DNA from: UBA4717 sp045536775
GTDB lineage: Bacteria > Bacillota > Clostridia > Oscillospirales > CAG-272
Assembly: GCA_045536775.1 (NCBI GenBank)
Contig: JAZSOD010000032.1
Location: forward strand, 1-24,353
Direction: 5' to 3'
DNA: 24,353 nucleotides
Part shown: positions 14,829-22,881 of the stretch, piece after piece
Position numbering within the stretch: position 1 is the first letter of the stretch
Layout: every line of letters starts with the position of its first letter
The notes under the pieces: model-generated
The model's database searches: none
Told to the model about the DNA's origin: nothing
Seen by the model: only the letters and a program-made list of their open reading frames with translations
Program-made: the position numbers and the translations under genes

Positions 14829-16019
14829 TTACCTTTTCATTGTAACGAGTCTTTTTGCGCCCTCAAGGAGCTTTTCGAGGAAGATATCCGCTTCTTCAAG
14901 AGTGTTTTCGGGACAAAGCGACACGCGTATAGTCGAGTCCGCGTCCTTTTCGCTGAGTCCGAAGCTTATGAGAGTTCCCGAGATATGACCCGTATTTGAC
15001 GAGCAAGCAGAGCCGCTTGACACGTATATTCCCTCAGACGAGAGGTAGTGAAGCATAGTTTCGCTTTTTATATTCGGGAGCTTTATGCTCACAATGTGCG
15101 GCGCCCGCTTTGCTTCGGGGAGATTCAGCGAAAATCCGCTATACTCTCCTCCCTTGCCGATAACGTCGCATATACGGTCGCGCACCACGGTCATTTTCGT
15201 TATATCGCTGTCAAGCGTTTTCGCCATTTGTGCCGCTGCCGCGCCGAATCCCGCGATACCTACGGTATTTTCGGTGCCCGAACGGAAGCCCTTTTCCTGC
15301 CCTCCTCCAAACACGGTCGGGGAGAGCTTTCTTGCCTTGAAGACCGCGGGGTCAACGTACAACGCACCCACACCCTTGGGCCCGTGTATCTTATGTGCCG
15401 ACAGGGTTATCATATCCGCGCCGAGTGACATCGGAGTGAATTTTAATTTCATAAACCCCTGTACCGCATCTGTATGTACGAGGGTCTCGCGATTCTTTGA
15501 CTTTACTATCTCCGACACCCGTTTTATATCGTTGACCGCGCCCGTTTCGTTATTGACCATCATCACGCTGACTATCACGGTGTTCGCGTCAGTCTCGCGC
15601 TCAAGGGTATCGTAATCAAGTACGCCGCCGACGGTTTTGAGTCTTACCACCTTGTACCCTTGCTCCTCAAGTCTTCCTGCGGCTTCAAGAACGGCGGGAT
15701 GCTCGCTATCGGACACTATTATTTTTTTGCCGGGAGTAAACTTTTTTGCGTAGCACGCGCCGAGCAGCGCGAGGTTATCAGCCTCCGTACCTGAGGCGGT
15801 AAATATGAGTCTGCTGTCACCGAGGGATGAGACTCCGCGCACACCGAGAGCCGTAAGCACCTCGCTTCTTGCGCGGGTGACGAGCTTTTCAGCCTCTACT
15901 CCGAGAAGATGCTTTGACGAGGGATTTCCCCACGCCGAGTCCATAGCCTCAAGCATTCTTTCTCTCGCGGCGGGAGAAAGTGCGGTGGTGGCGCTGTTAT
16001 CAAAATAGATATTACTCAT
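14829..16019 (-). CDS. Cysteine desulfurase (NifS/IscS-like)
   Basis: A 396-residue PLP enzyme that removes sulfur from cysteine as an enzyme persulfide for Fe-S clusters, thio-tRNA or cofactors. The fold-type I landmarks are all visible: YFDNSATT at the start, H107 in SEHPAV, NNETG near 156, the PLP lysine K210 in SAHKIHGPKG, RSGTEN near 246, and the persulfide cysteine C339 in SSGSACSSNTGH. The length fits the family (~380-400). No IscU/NifU scaffold, iscR or thiI gene is adjacent, so its partner is unknown. Its ATG overlaps the lipoprotein stop (ATGA), implying translational coupling. The name nifS or iscS cannot be chosen from sequence alone. Confidence 0.9.
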   Translation of the reverse strand: MSNIYFDNSATTALSPAARERMLEAMDSAWGNPSSKHLLGVEAEKLVTRARSEVLTALGVRGVSSLGDSRLIFTASGTEADNLALLGACYAKKFTPGKKIIVSDSEHPAVLEAAGRLEEQGYKVVRLKTVGGVLDYDTLERETDANTVIVSVMMVNNETGAVNDIKRVSEIVKSKNRETLVHTDAVQGFMKLKFTPMSLGADMITLSAHKIHGPKGVGALYVDPAVFKARKLSPTVFGGGQEKGFRSGTENTVGIAGFGAAAAQMAKTLDSDITKMTVVRDRICDVIGKGGEYSGFSLNLPEAKRAPHIVSIKLPNIKSETMLHYLSSEGIYVSSGSACSSNTGHISGTLISFGLSEKDADSTIRVSLCPENTLEEADIFLEKLLEGAKRLVTMKR

Positions 16020-16573
16020 TTTTCAAGTGTCATTCCGTCAGCCATATAGATAACATCCTCTATATGCTCGTCGTATCTGTCGGTGCGAGCCGTATATGTG
16101 AACACGTAAACCTCGGGCTGCGACGTGAATATCGCGGTGTTCTGCGCGTAGCATACTATCTGCATAAACTTGTACTCAACGCCGCCGATGCTTACGGTAT
16201 AGATATACTTTTTGGCGGGAAGTCCGCAAAGAGTCGTATCCGTTCCCTCTTCCTCGTATTTAAGCTCACCGAGACCTGCCGTGAAGTCCTCGGCATACTT
16301 GCTCCAATACTCCTCTGCCGAGTGCACGTCTGCAGAGTCGAAGCCCATTACCGACACGTTCGAGGTATCAAAGTCACTGACCTTAGCAGAGGTTATCCCA
16401 CTCTGCTCCATCACGGTCCAGTCCTTTACCATATAGAAATTGTATCCCACTCCGTCTGCCGATATCTCAACGCATCCCTCGGGTGCGTTTTCATCTGTCT
16501 CTGCGCACGAGGCGAGAGCAAGCACGGCAAGCGCCGCGAGTATAAGCATAAGAAGCTTCAGTATTTTATTCAT
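16016..16573 (-). CDS. Small secreted lipoprotein of unknown function
   Basis: A 185-residue predicted lipoprotein: positively charged start, hydrophobic stretch ~6-20 and lipobox LASC, so the mature protein would be anchored on the outer face of the membrane. The mature part is acidic (CAETDENAPEG) with a beta-rich pattern resembling PsbP/DUF1795-like surface proteins, but I cannot assign it. Start at 16573 rather than the longer frame at 16603, because AGGAGGA lies seven bases upstream. It is the first gene of the minus-strand block, driven by a consensus promoter, and overlaps the cysteine desulfurase by four bases. Confidence 0.75.
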   Translation of the reverse strand: MNKILKLLMLILAALAVLALASCAETDENAPEGCVEISADGVGYNFYMVKDWTVMEQSGITSAKVSDFDTSNVSVMGFDSADVHSAEEYWSKYAEDFTAGLGELKYEEEGTDTTLCGLPAKKYIYTVSIGGVEYKFMQIVCYAQNTAIFTSQPEVYVFTYTARTDRYDEHIEDVIYMADGMTLEK

Positions 16574-16621
16574 TTTGAGTTCCTCCTGCGGCACACGCCG
16601 CACACAAATCGTACTGTCTGT

Positions 16622-16650
16622 ATTATACTTGAAACTTGCCGTGATGTCAA
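16622..16650 (-). promoter_or_regulatory. Consensus promoter of the lipoprotein-desulfurase operon
   Basis: On the minus strand TTGACA (complement of 16645-16650) and TATAAT (complement of 16622-16627) are 17 bases apart. It lies ~50 bases upstream of the lipoprotein start. Confidence 0.85.
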
Positions 16651-16689
16651 CTTGCTAATTGTAAATAAATATATTATATACTAAAATAA

Positions 16690-16718
16690 TTGACACGGGG
16701 CGTGTTTTGTGCTATAAT
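16690..16718 (+). promoter_or_regulatory. Consensus promoter of the yicC-rsmB operon
   Basis: TTGACA at 16690-16695 and TATAAT at 16713-16718 with a 17-base spacer, ~43 bases before yicC. It is back to back with the lipoprotein promoter; the -35 boxes are 40 bases apart in an AT-rich gap. Confidence 0.9.
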
Positions 16719-16760
16719 GTATATTCGTAAAACTATGTCTTATGAAATGTGGAGGTCTGT

Positions 16761-17648
16761 ATGATTCGCAGTATGACGGCGTTCTCAAGATGCTTTGAGA
16801 GCACCGCTTCCAAAAACATCACGGTCGAATTAAAGTCGGTAAACAACCGCTATCTCGATTGCTCGGTAAAGGTTTCAAGAGCCTTTTCGTTCCTTGAGGA
16901 CAAAATAAGAAAGTACGTGAGCGAGTGCGGCATCAGCCGCGGCAAGCTCGATGTCTACGTCGGAGTTGAGGTGACCGAGGACTCGGGAGCTCTCGTTGAC
17001 GTTGACATTCCCTTCGCAGAAAGCTACGTAAACGCGCTCAAGAAGCTGCGCGACACCTTTGGTCTTGCCGACGATATTTCGGTCATGACGGTGGCTCAAA
17101 ACCGTGAGATATTCACGGTTACGAGAAAAGAGGAGGACGTTGAGGCGGCGTGGCAGGAGCTGTTGCCCGTGCTTGACAAGGCGGTAGCCGAGTTTATCGC
17201 AATGCGCGAGTCGGAGGGTGAAAAGCTGAGAGCTGACATTCTCGGAAAGCTTGCGGGCATTGAAAAGATAAAAGCCAAGATCGCGGAGTATTCCGAGACC
17301 GACATCAAGACCTACCGCGAGCGCTTTGAAACAAAGCTCAAGCAGGCTCTTGCGGACTCGAAGATAGACTTAAACGAAAATCTCGTGCTTACCGAGTGTG
17401 CGATATACGCCGACAGAGTAGCGATAGACGAGGAAATGGTAAGACTCGACTGTCACTTCGCGGCGTTCAGGGATACACTAAACGAAAACGTACCCGTCGG
17501 AAGAAAGCTCGACTTCTTGCTTCAGGAGATAAACCGCGAGATAAACACCACGGGCTCCAAGTGCAACAACGCCGAGATCGCCGCTTTGGTGGTCGAGGTC
17601 AAGAGTGAGCTTGAAAAGATACGCGAGCAGATCCAGAACATAGAGTAA
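16761..17648 (+). CDS. yicC: YicC/YloC-family endoribonuclease
   Basis: A 295-residue protein of the YicC/YloC family, endoribonucleases acting in RNA decay and small-RNA turnover (family knowledge). It opens with the signature MIRSMTAFSR, has ELKSVNNRYLD near residue 26, and ends with the conserved metal-site block VGRKLDFLLQEINREINTTGSK followed by KSELEKIREQIQNIE. Start at ATG 16761 from GGAGG at 16751-16755; an earlier in-frame ATG has no site. It is first in an operon with remA, as in many Firmicutes. Confidence 0.9.
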   Translation: MIRSMTAFSRCFESTASKNITVELKSVNNRYLDCSVKVSRAFSFLEDKIRKYVSECGISRGKLDVYVGVEVTEDSGALVDVDIPFAESYVNALKKLRDTFGLADDISVMTVAQNREIFTVTRKEEDVEAAWQELLPVLDKAVAEFIAMRESEGEKLRADILGKLAGIEKIKAKIAEYSETDIKTYRERFETKLKQALADSKIDLNENLVLTECAIYADRVAIDEEMVRLDCHFAAFRDTLNENVPVGRKLDFLLQEINREINTTGSKCNNAEIAALVVEVKSELEKIREQIQNIE

Positions 17649-17661
17649 GGAGCTTGATTGT

Positions 17662-17934
17662 ATGAAATTTGTAAACGCAGGCTTTGGCAATATGATAGCC
17701 GTTGAAAGAATAGTAGCGCTTGCCTCGCCCGACTCCGCGCCTATCAAGCGTATAGTTCAGGACGCGAAGGACGACGGACGCGCGATCGACATCAGCTGCG
17801 GCAGACGTACCCGCTCGGTGATCATCACCGACAGCGATCACGTTATTCTGTCCGCGGTACAGCCCGAAACCCTATCGGGAAGACTTAACGGAAAGCCCGA
17901 CACGGGCGACGATCCCGATGAGGAAAACGATTAA
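17662..17934 (+). CDS. remA: RemA-family regulator (DUF370)
   Basis: A 90-residue protein of the RemA/DUF370 family. In Bacillus, RemA is a DNA-binding activator of matrix and osmoprotection genes. The family core is clear: VNAGFGNMIAVERIVALASPDSAPIKRIV, then GRAIDISCGRRTRSVIITDSDHVILSA. The last ~20 residues are an acidic tail. An AGGAG site precedes ATG 17662, 13 bases after the yicC stop. In Bacillus the next gene would be gmk (guanylate kinase); here a 100-base gap with small GC-rich hairpins leads to rpoZ instead. Confidence 0.9.
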   Translation: MKFVNAGFGNMIAVERIVALASPDSAPIKRIVQDAKDDGRAIDISCGRRTRSVIITDSDHVILSAVQPETLSGRLNGKPDTGDDPDEEND

Positions 17935-18036
17935 TTTCGTTTATTCGGGCGAATAATCAATTTGAATTTTCAGGGCACGCGCCCTCAAAAGAAGATATTT
18001 ATTTTTTATCGCCGGGGATCCGGCACGGAGGACATT

Positions 18037-18327
18037 ATGGTTTACCCATCTATTGACGAATTGACACAGGACAAGTTTAACAGATACACTCTCGTGGTTG
18101 CGACAGCAAAATGCGCGAGAATGGTAACCGACGAATACGTTCGTCAGCGCGAGGTTGCCGAAAAGCTCCTTTCCTCAAACAAGGAGAGTGAAAAGAGCCT
18201 TGCGGCTATGATAAAGCGCGAGCTGCGCGACGACAAGGCGGTAAAGACCGCCATCGACCGCATTAAGTCGGGCGAATTCAAGGTTGACGAGACGAGCGTA
18301 TTTTTTGACGAATCCACTCTTGACTGA
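18037..18327 (+). CDS. rpoZ: RNA polymerase omega subunit
   Basis: A 96-residue omega subunit, which helps assemble and stabilise RNA polymerase by clamping the beta-prime C-terminus. The diagnostic segment RYTLVVATAKCARMV matches the family, in place of the usual R(Y/F)(S/T)LV.A.AKRAR. The start codon at 18037 has GGAGG six bases before it; a longer in-frame ORF from 17962 lacks a site. The C-terminus is acidic (ESTLD). A stem-loop follows the stop before priA. Confidence 0.85.
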   Translation: MVYPSIDELTQDKFNRYTLVVATAKCARMVTDEYVRQREVAEKLLSSNKESEKSLAAMIKRELRDDKAVKTAIDRIKSGEFKVDETSVFFDESTLD

Positions 18328-18332
18328 CTCAT

Positions 18333-18351
18333 ATACGGGAGCACCCCGTAT
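18333..18351 (+). other. Stem-loop between rpoZ and priA
   Basis: A 7-bp stem ATACGGG (18333-18339) with CCCGTAT (18345-18351) and a 5-base loop, followed by a smaller GCCG/CGGC hairpin before priA. No T-run follows, so it is more likely an mRNA processing or partial-attenuation site than a full terminator. Confidence 0.4.
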
Positions 18352-18393
18352 TCGCATTATTTGTGCCGTATTTCCGGCAAAACGGAGTAATTT

Positions 18394-20679
18394 ATGAAAG
18401 TGACCGACGAGGCGGTTTACGCCGGTGTGTACGTTCTCGATCTGCCCCTGACGGCAGATAAAATATACGATTACGCCGTGCCGCACGAGCTGCGGGACAG
18501 CGTAAGGCCCGGCTCTGTCGTCAAGGTCCCTTTTTCAAAAGGAAACAGAAGTCGGCTCGCCGTTGTGGTACGGCTTGGCTCACATTGTGAATATAAAAAC
18601 GTCAAGCCCGTGCTTGCGGTCGCTACCGACCGCGTTTCTCTAAGTGAGGAAATGCTCGGGCTATGCGCTTTTTTGAAGGAGCGAACCTTCTGCACCTTTA
18701 CCGACGCCGTCAGATGCGTTGTCGGTCCAATTGACAAAATTGCGGCGGGAAAGCTTTCGGCGGTGCGCGAGTACTCCTACTTCATCACCGACACAGGCAG
18801 GTCTGCCACGATCAGAGGAAGTCTCAGGCAAAAGATCGTCGCGGCGCTCTCGGCGTGCTCTCCTATGTCCGAAAAGGAGCTTCGCGAAAAGCACGGAGCA
18901 AACGGCACGGTCTTAAAAAAGCTGACGGAGGACGGACTTATCGGAAGGCTCGAAAACGAGCGCTTCAGAAACTCCTACGACCGCAGGTTCGCCTCCCCCG
19001 AGCCGAACGTTTTGAGCGACAGTCAACGGGCGGCGTTTGAGGATATCGCGTCGGCTCTCAGATCGGACAAGGCAAGTGCCGCGCTTCTGTACGGAGTTAC
19101 GGGAAGCGGAAAGACAAGAGTCATCAAGGCGCTTATCGACGAAACGGTCAGACTCGGACGTACCGTTATAGTGCTTGTTCCCGAAATTTCACTTACTCCG
19201 CAGACGGTAGACCTGTTCTGCTCATATTACGGCGACAGAGTCGCCGTTCTTCACTCCTCACTCTCCCCCGCCGAGCGCTTCGACGCAAGGCGCAGGATCG
19301 AAGCGGGCGAGGTCGACGTGGTCATCGGAACGAGAAGCGCCGTCTTTGCGCCACTCAAAAATCTCGGACTGATAGTTCTCGACGAGGAGCAGGAGCATAC
19401 CTATAAATCGGATATGTCTCCTAAATACCATACAAAAGACATTGCAAGATTCCGCGCGGCTCATCACAAGGCGCTTATGCTTCTCTCGTCTGCGACACCC
19501 TCCTTCGAGAGCTTCCGCAAGGCAGAGGTCGGAAAGTATAAGATGGTAAAGCTTACCGAGCGTTACGGAAAGGCTACTCTGCCCGAGGTAATCTTCGCGG
19601 ACAGGCGGCTCGACTCGGCAAACGGTAACACCTCGGTTATCGGCAGTGTGCTTGAGGATGAGATACAAAAAACTCTTGATGCCGGTGAGCAGGCAATCAT
19701 CTTCGTAAACAGGCGAGGATACAACAACTTCGTATCCTGTGTAATGTGCGGCGAGGTAATAACCTGCCCCAATTGCAGCGTATCACTCACGCTTCATAAG
19801 CGAAAAAACAGTCAGGGCGGCACTCTTATGTGCCACTACTGCTCGTACAGGATACCCCTGCCCGACAAATGCCCTGCATGCCAGAGCAAGCATCTGAATT
19901 TCAAGGGCTACGGAACTCAGCTTGCCGAAAAAGAGCTTGCCGAAAAGTTCCCGAGGGCAAGAATTCTCCGTATGGATGCGGACACGGTCTCGGGCAAGGC
20001 AGATCACGCTGCGAGTGAGGCTACCTTCAGACACGAGCAGATACTCTCGGATTTCCGAGAGCATAAATACGATATTCTGATAGGAACGCAGATGGTCGCA
20101 AAGGGACACGATTTTCCGAACGTCACCCTCGTCGGAGTTGCAGATGCAGACGGTACTCTCTACCTCGACGATTACAGGGCGACCGAGCGCGCTTTCTCAC
20201 TGCTCACACAGGTCATCGGCAGAGCAGGAAGAGGAAACAAGCCCGGACGCGCGGTCATACAGACCTACAGTCCCGACAACGAAACGCTTGCCTACTCGGC
20301 AAAGCAGGACTACGAGGCATTTTACAATAGCGCGATAAAGCTCCGTGAAAGGCTGGTCTTCCCGCCGTTTTGCGACTTTGCCCTCGTTACCCTTTCAAGT
20401 GAAAGAGAGAATCTGCTTTTCAAGGCGGTAAACGAATTTGATCTCCGCTTGCGCGAGCTTATCGGACGCGGCGGCGAGTACTCGGACGTTGCCGCAACCG
20501 CATTCAGACCCATCGAGGCTCCCGTTTATAAGGTAAACAACGTCTACCGTATGCGCGTGGTGATAAAATGCAGCTTCGGTAAGCGATTCCGTGAGATGCT
20601 GACGTCGCTTATATGCGAATTTTCTCAAAAGTACGCAGACGTTATTTTCTCACCCGATATAAATCCAACGAATATTTAG
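18394..20679 (+). CDS. priA: Primosomal replication-restart helicase PriA
   Basis: A 761-residue superfamily 2 helicase that reloads the replisome at stalled forks. The N-terminal fork-binding domain (~1-200) is followed by Walker A GVTGSGKT (~234-241), LVPEISLTPQ, motif II DEEQ (330-333), SSATPS, and a zinc-binding domain starting at C449 with four CxxC pairs (CVMCG, CPNC, CHYC, CPAC). Helicase C motifs IGTQMVAKGHDFPNV and the QVIGRAGRG arginine-finger block come later. Motif II is DEEQ rather than the DEEH of E. coli and B. subtilis. Start ATG 18394 after CGGAG. The length fits the family. It precedes def and fmt, as in Bacillus. Confidence 0.95.
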   Translation: MKVTDEAVYAGVYVLDLPLTADKIYDYAVPHELRDSVRPGSVVKVPFSKGNRSRLAVVVRLGSHCEYKNVKPVLAVATDRVSLSEEMLGLCAFLKERTFCTFTDAVRCVVGPIDKIAAGKLSAVREYSYFITDTGRSATIRGSLRQKIVAALSACSPMSEKELREKHGANGTVLKKLTEDGLIGRLENERFRNSYDRRFASPEPNVLSDSQRAAFEDIASALRSDKASAALLYGVTGSGKTRVIKALIDETVRLGRTVIVLVPEISLTPQTVDLFCSYYGDRVAVLHSSLSPAERFDARRRIEAGEVDVVIGTRSAVFAPLKNLGLIVLDEEQEHTYKSDMSPKYHTKDIARFRAAHHKALMLLSSATPSFESFRKAEVGKYKMVKLTERYGKATLPEVIFADRRLDSANGNTSVIGSVLEDEIQKTLDAGEQAIIFVNRRGYNNFVSCVMCGEVITCPNCSVSLTLHKRKNSQGGTLMCHYCSYRIPLPDKCPACQSKHLNFKGYGTQLAEKELAEKFPRARILRMDADTVSGKADHAASEATFRHEQILSDFREHKYDILIGTQMVAKGHDFPNVTLVGVADADGTLYLDDYRATERAFSLLTQVIGRAGRGNKPGRAVIQTYSPDNETLAYSAKQDYEAFYNSAIKLRERLVFPPFCDFALVTLSSERENLLFKAVNEFDLRLRELIGRGGEYSDVAATAFRPIEAPVYKVNNVYRMRVVIKCSFGKRFREMLTSLICEFSQKYADVIFSPDINPTNI

Positions 20680-20695
20680 AAAGTCAGGTTAAAAT

Positions 20696-21163
20696 ATGGC
20701 TATACTCAACATACTAACAGAAGAAGACCCTACCCTTAGACGCATAAGCCGCAAGGTAGACGAGATAACCCCCAGAATACTTACTCTTCTTGACGATATG
20801 AAGGACACGCTTCACAAGGCGAACGGCTGCGGACTCGCCGCACCTCAGGTCGGCGTTCTCAGACGCGTGGTGCTCGTCGAGGTCGAGGAAGGAAAGCTCA
20901 TCGAAATGATAAACCCCGAGATAGTAAAGACAAGTGGCAAGCAAAACGAGATCGAGGGTTGTCTGTCGCTTCCTCACAAATGGGGTATCACAGACCGTCC
21001 GATGAAGGTCACGGTAAAGGCGCTTGACAGAAACGGAAAGCCGTTCACAATTACGGGAGAGGGGCTTCTTGCCCGTGCCTTCTGTCACGAGATAGATCAT
21101 CTCGACGGCAAGCTCTTTACAGACTGCACGATAGAAATGGTTGACGAGAGCGAGCTTCAGTAA
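20696..21163 (+). CDS. def: Peptide deformylase
   Basis: A 155-residue deformylase that removes the formyl group from new proteins. The three family motifs are present: GCGLAAPQVG (44-53), EGCLSLP (87-93, metal ligand C89) and HEIDHLDG (131-138, ligands H131 and H135 with catalytic E132). The length fits the short type 1 group. Motif one has cysteine at the second position (usually G-x-G-L-A-A). It starts 16 bases after priA and is followed by fmt, which makes the formyl group it removes. Confidence 0.95.
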   Translation: MAILNILTEEDPTLRRISRKVDEITPRILTLLDDMKDTLHKANGCGLAAPQVGVLRRVVLVEVEEGKLIEMINPEIVKTSGKQNEIEGCLSLPHKWGITDRPMKVTVKALDRNGKPFTITGEGLLARAFCHEIDHLDGKLFTDCTIEMVDESELQ

Positions 21164-21186
21164 GCTTTTTAAGGAATAAAAACAAT

Positions 21187-22131
21187 ATGAGAATACTTTT
21201 TATGGGCACTCCCGAGTTTGCCGCCGAGGTGCTTGACGAGATAAACAACGGCAAAAACGAGATAGTCGGCGTTCTCACTCAGCCCGACAAGCCGCGCGGA
21301 CGCGGATACGAGCTGTCACAGTCTGCGGTGAAGAAATACGCGCTTGAAAAGGGTATCGACGTGTATCAGCCCGAAACCTTAAAGGACCGCGCGTTCGAGG
21401 ACGAGCTTAAGCGTCTTGACCCCGAGCTGATTGTCCTTGTCGCTTACGGAAAAATACTTCCCGCTTACGTGCTCGACTACCCAATAAACGGATGTATAAA
21501 CGTACACGGCTCGATACTCCCGAAGTACAGAGGTGCTGCGCCCATTCAGCGCGCTATCATTGACGGCGAAAAGCTCACGGGTATCACCATTATGAAAATG
21601 GAGGCAGGGCTTGACACGGGCGATATGATGCTCAAGGAGACCTGCACCATCGAGGAAAACGACAATTTTGAAACGGTCTACGACAAGCTTGTAGTATGCT
21701 CAAGACGAGGTATCACACGCGCAATAGAGCTTATTGAAGCGGGCAAGGCGGTATATGAAAAGCAGGATGATTCACTCGCCACATACGCCGAAAAGATAAA
21801 CAAAGAGGATTGCCTCATAAGCTTCAATACCACGGCAGAGTCAGTTCACAACCGCATACGCGGTCTCTCCCCCTTCCCTCTCGCGTTCACCTATCTTGAC
21901 TCAAAGCTTCTCAAGATCACGTCGTCCGTGATAGTAAAGCACGACGGCGACAACCCCGACGAGCTTGTCGGTAAGGTTGTTGACACGGATATCAAAAATT
22001 CACTTATAACAGTTGCCTGCAAAACGGGACTCATCGGCTTCACCGCTGTTCTGCCCGAGGGCAAAAAGCGTATGAGCGCGGGCGATTTCCTTCGCGGAAA
22101 GCCTATTTTGAAGGACACTCTGCTCGGCTGA
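21187..22131 (+). CDS. fmt: Methionyl-tRNA formyltransferase
   Basis: A 314-residue enzyme that formylates initiator Met-tRNA with 10-formyl-tetrahydrofolate. The catalytic set is visible: N105 and H107 in INVHGSILPKYRGAAPIQRAI (103-123) and D144 in GLDTGDMML. The C-terminal tRNA-binding OB domain begins near 205 (RIRGLSPFPLAFT). AAGGAATAAAAAC precedes ATG 21187. It sits 24 bases from def, as a paired operon. Confidence 0.95.
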   Translation: MRILFMGTPEFAAEVLDEINNGKNEIVGVLTQPDKPRGRGYELSQSAVKKYALEKGIDVYQPETLKDRAFEDELKRLDPELIVLVAYGKILPAYVLDYPINGCINVHGSILPKYRGAAPIQRAIIDGEKLTGITIMKMEAGLDTGDMMLKETCTIEENDNFETVYDKLVVCSRRGITRAIELIEAGKAVYEKQDDSLATYAEKINKEDCLISFNTTAESVHNRIRGLSPFPLAFTYLDSKLLKITSSVIVKHDGDNPDELVGKVVDTDIKNSLITVACKTGLIGFTAVLPEGKKRMSAGDFLRGKPILKDTLLG

Positions 22132-22168
22132 CGCACTAAAAATAACAAACTTGGGATCGGAGATTATT

Positions 22169-22864
22169 ATGCCAATTTATTACGGCTTTGATTTAACCTA
22201 TCTCGTGCTGGTGCTTCCTGCGGTCATTTTCGCATTCTGGGCACAGAGCAACGTAAACGGCACGTTTAACAAATACAGTAAGCTGACCGTTCCAGGTATG
22301 ACGGGATATGACAGCGCGAGAGCGATTCTCGACGCGAACGGTCTTCATCACGTCCGAATAGAAAGAATTGCGGGAAACCTCACCGACCATTTCGATCCGA
22401 GAAGCAACGTTATCAGACTCTCGGATTCGGTCTACGGTGCAAGCTCTGCCGCGGCAGTCGGAGTTGCCGCTCACGAAGCGGGACACGCGGTGCAGTACGC
22501 GGTCAAGTACGCGCCTATGAAGTGGAGAGCCGCTATTATTCCGATAACCAACATCGGCTCAAATTTAGCCATGCCTCTCGTGCTTCTCGGAATCCTGTTT
22601 TCCTACCCCACTCTCGCATACGTGGGTGTTGGCGCGTTTGGACTGTCCACTCTGTTCCAGCTTATCACCCTCCCCGTTGAGTTCAACGCAAGCGGACGCG
22701 CGATGGAAGCGCTGAAGTCAAGCGGAAGGCTTAACTCTGAGGAAATATCCGCGTCGGGCAAGGTGCTTCGCGCGGCGGCGCTGACCTACGTTGCGGCGCT
22801 TGCGGTATCGCTTGCAAACCTGCTCAGACTCATTTCGGTCGTTAACCGTTCAAGAAGACGCTGA
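22169..22864 (+). CDS. Membrane zinc metallopeptidase (YugP-like)
   Basis: A 231-residue membrane protease of the neutral zinc metallopeptidase family PF04298 (YugP-like). A membrane segment near 9-27 precedes the SNVNGTFNKYSKL region and G-MTGYDSARAILDANGL. The zinc site is HEAGH at 102-106, followed by membrane helices at ~123-145, 150-172 and 200-222. Substrates are unknown. Start ATG 22169 follows CGGAG; the longer TTG frame at 22151 lacks a site. Between fmt and rsmB, as in many Clostridia. Confidence 0.85.
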   Translation: MPIYYGFDLTYLVLVLPAVIFAFWAQSNVNGTFNKYSKLTVPGMTGYDSARAILDANGLHHVRIERIAGNLTDHFDPRSNVIRLSDSVYGASSAAAVGVAAHEAGHAVQYAVKYAPMKWRAAIIPITNIGSNLAMPLVLLGILFSYPTLAYVGVGAFGLSTLFQLITLPVEFNASGRAMEALKSSGRLNSEEISASGKVLRAAALTYVAALAVSLANLLRLISVVNRSRRR

Positions 22865-22881
22865 ATTTTGGAGGTATCGGC

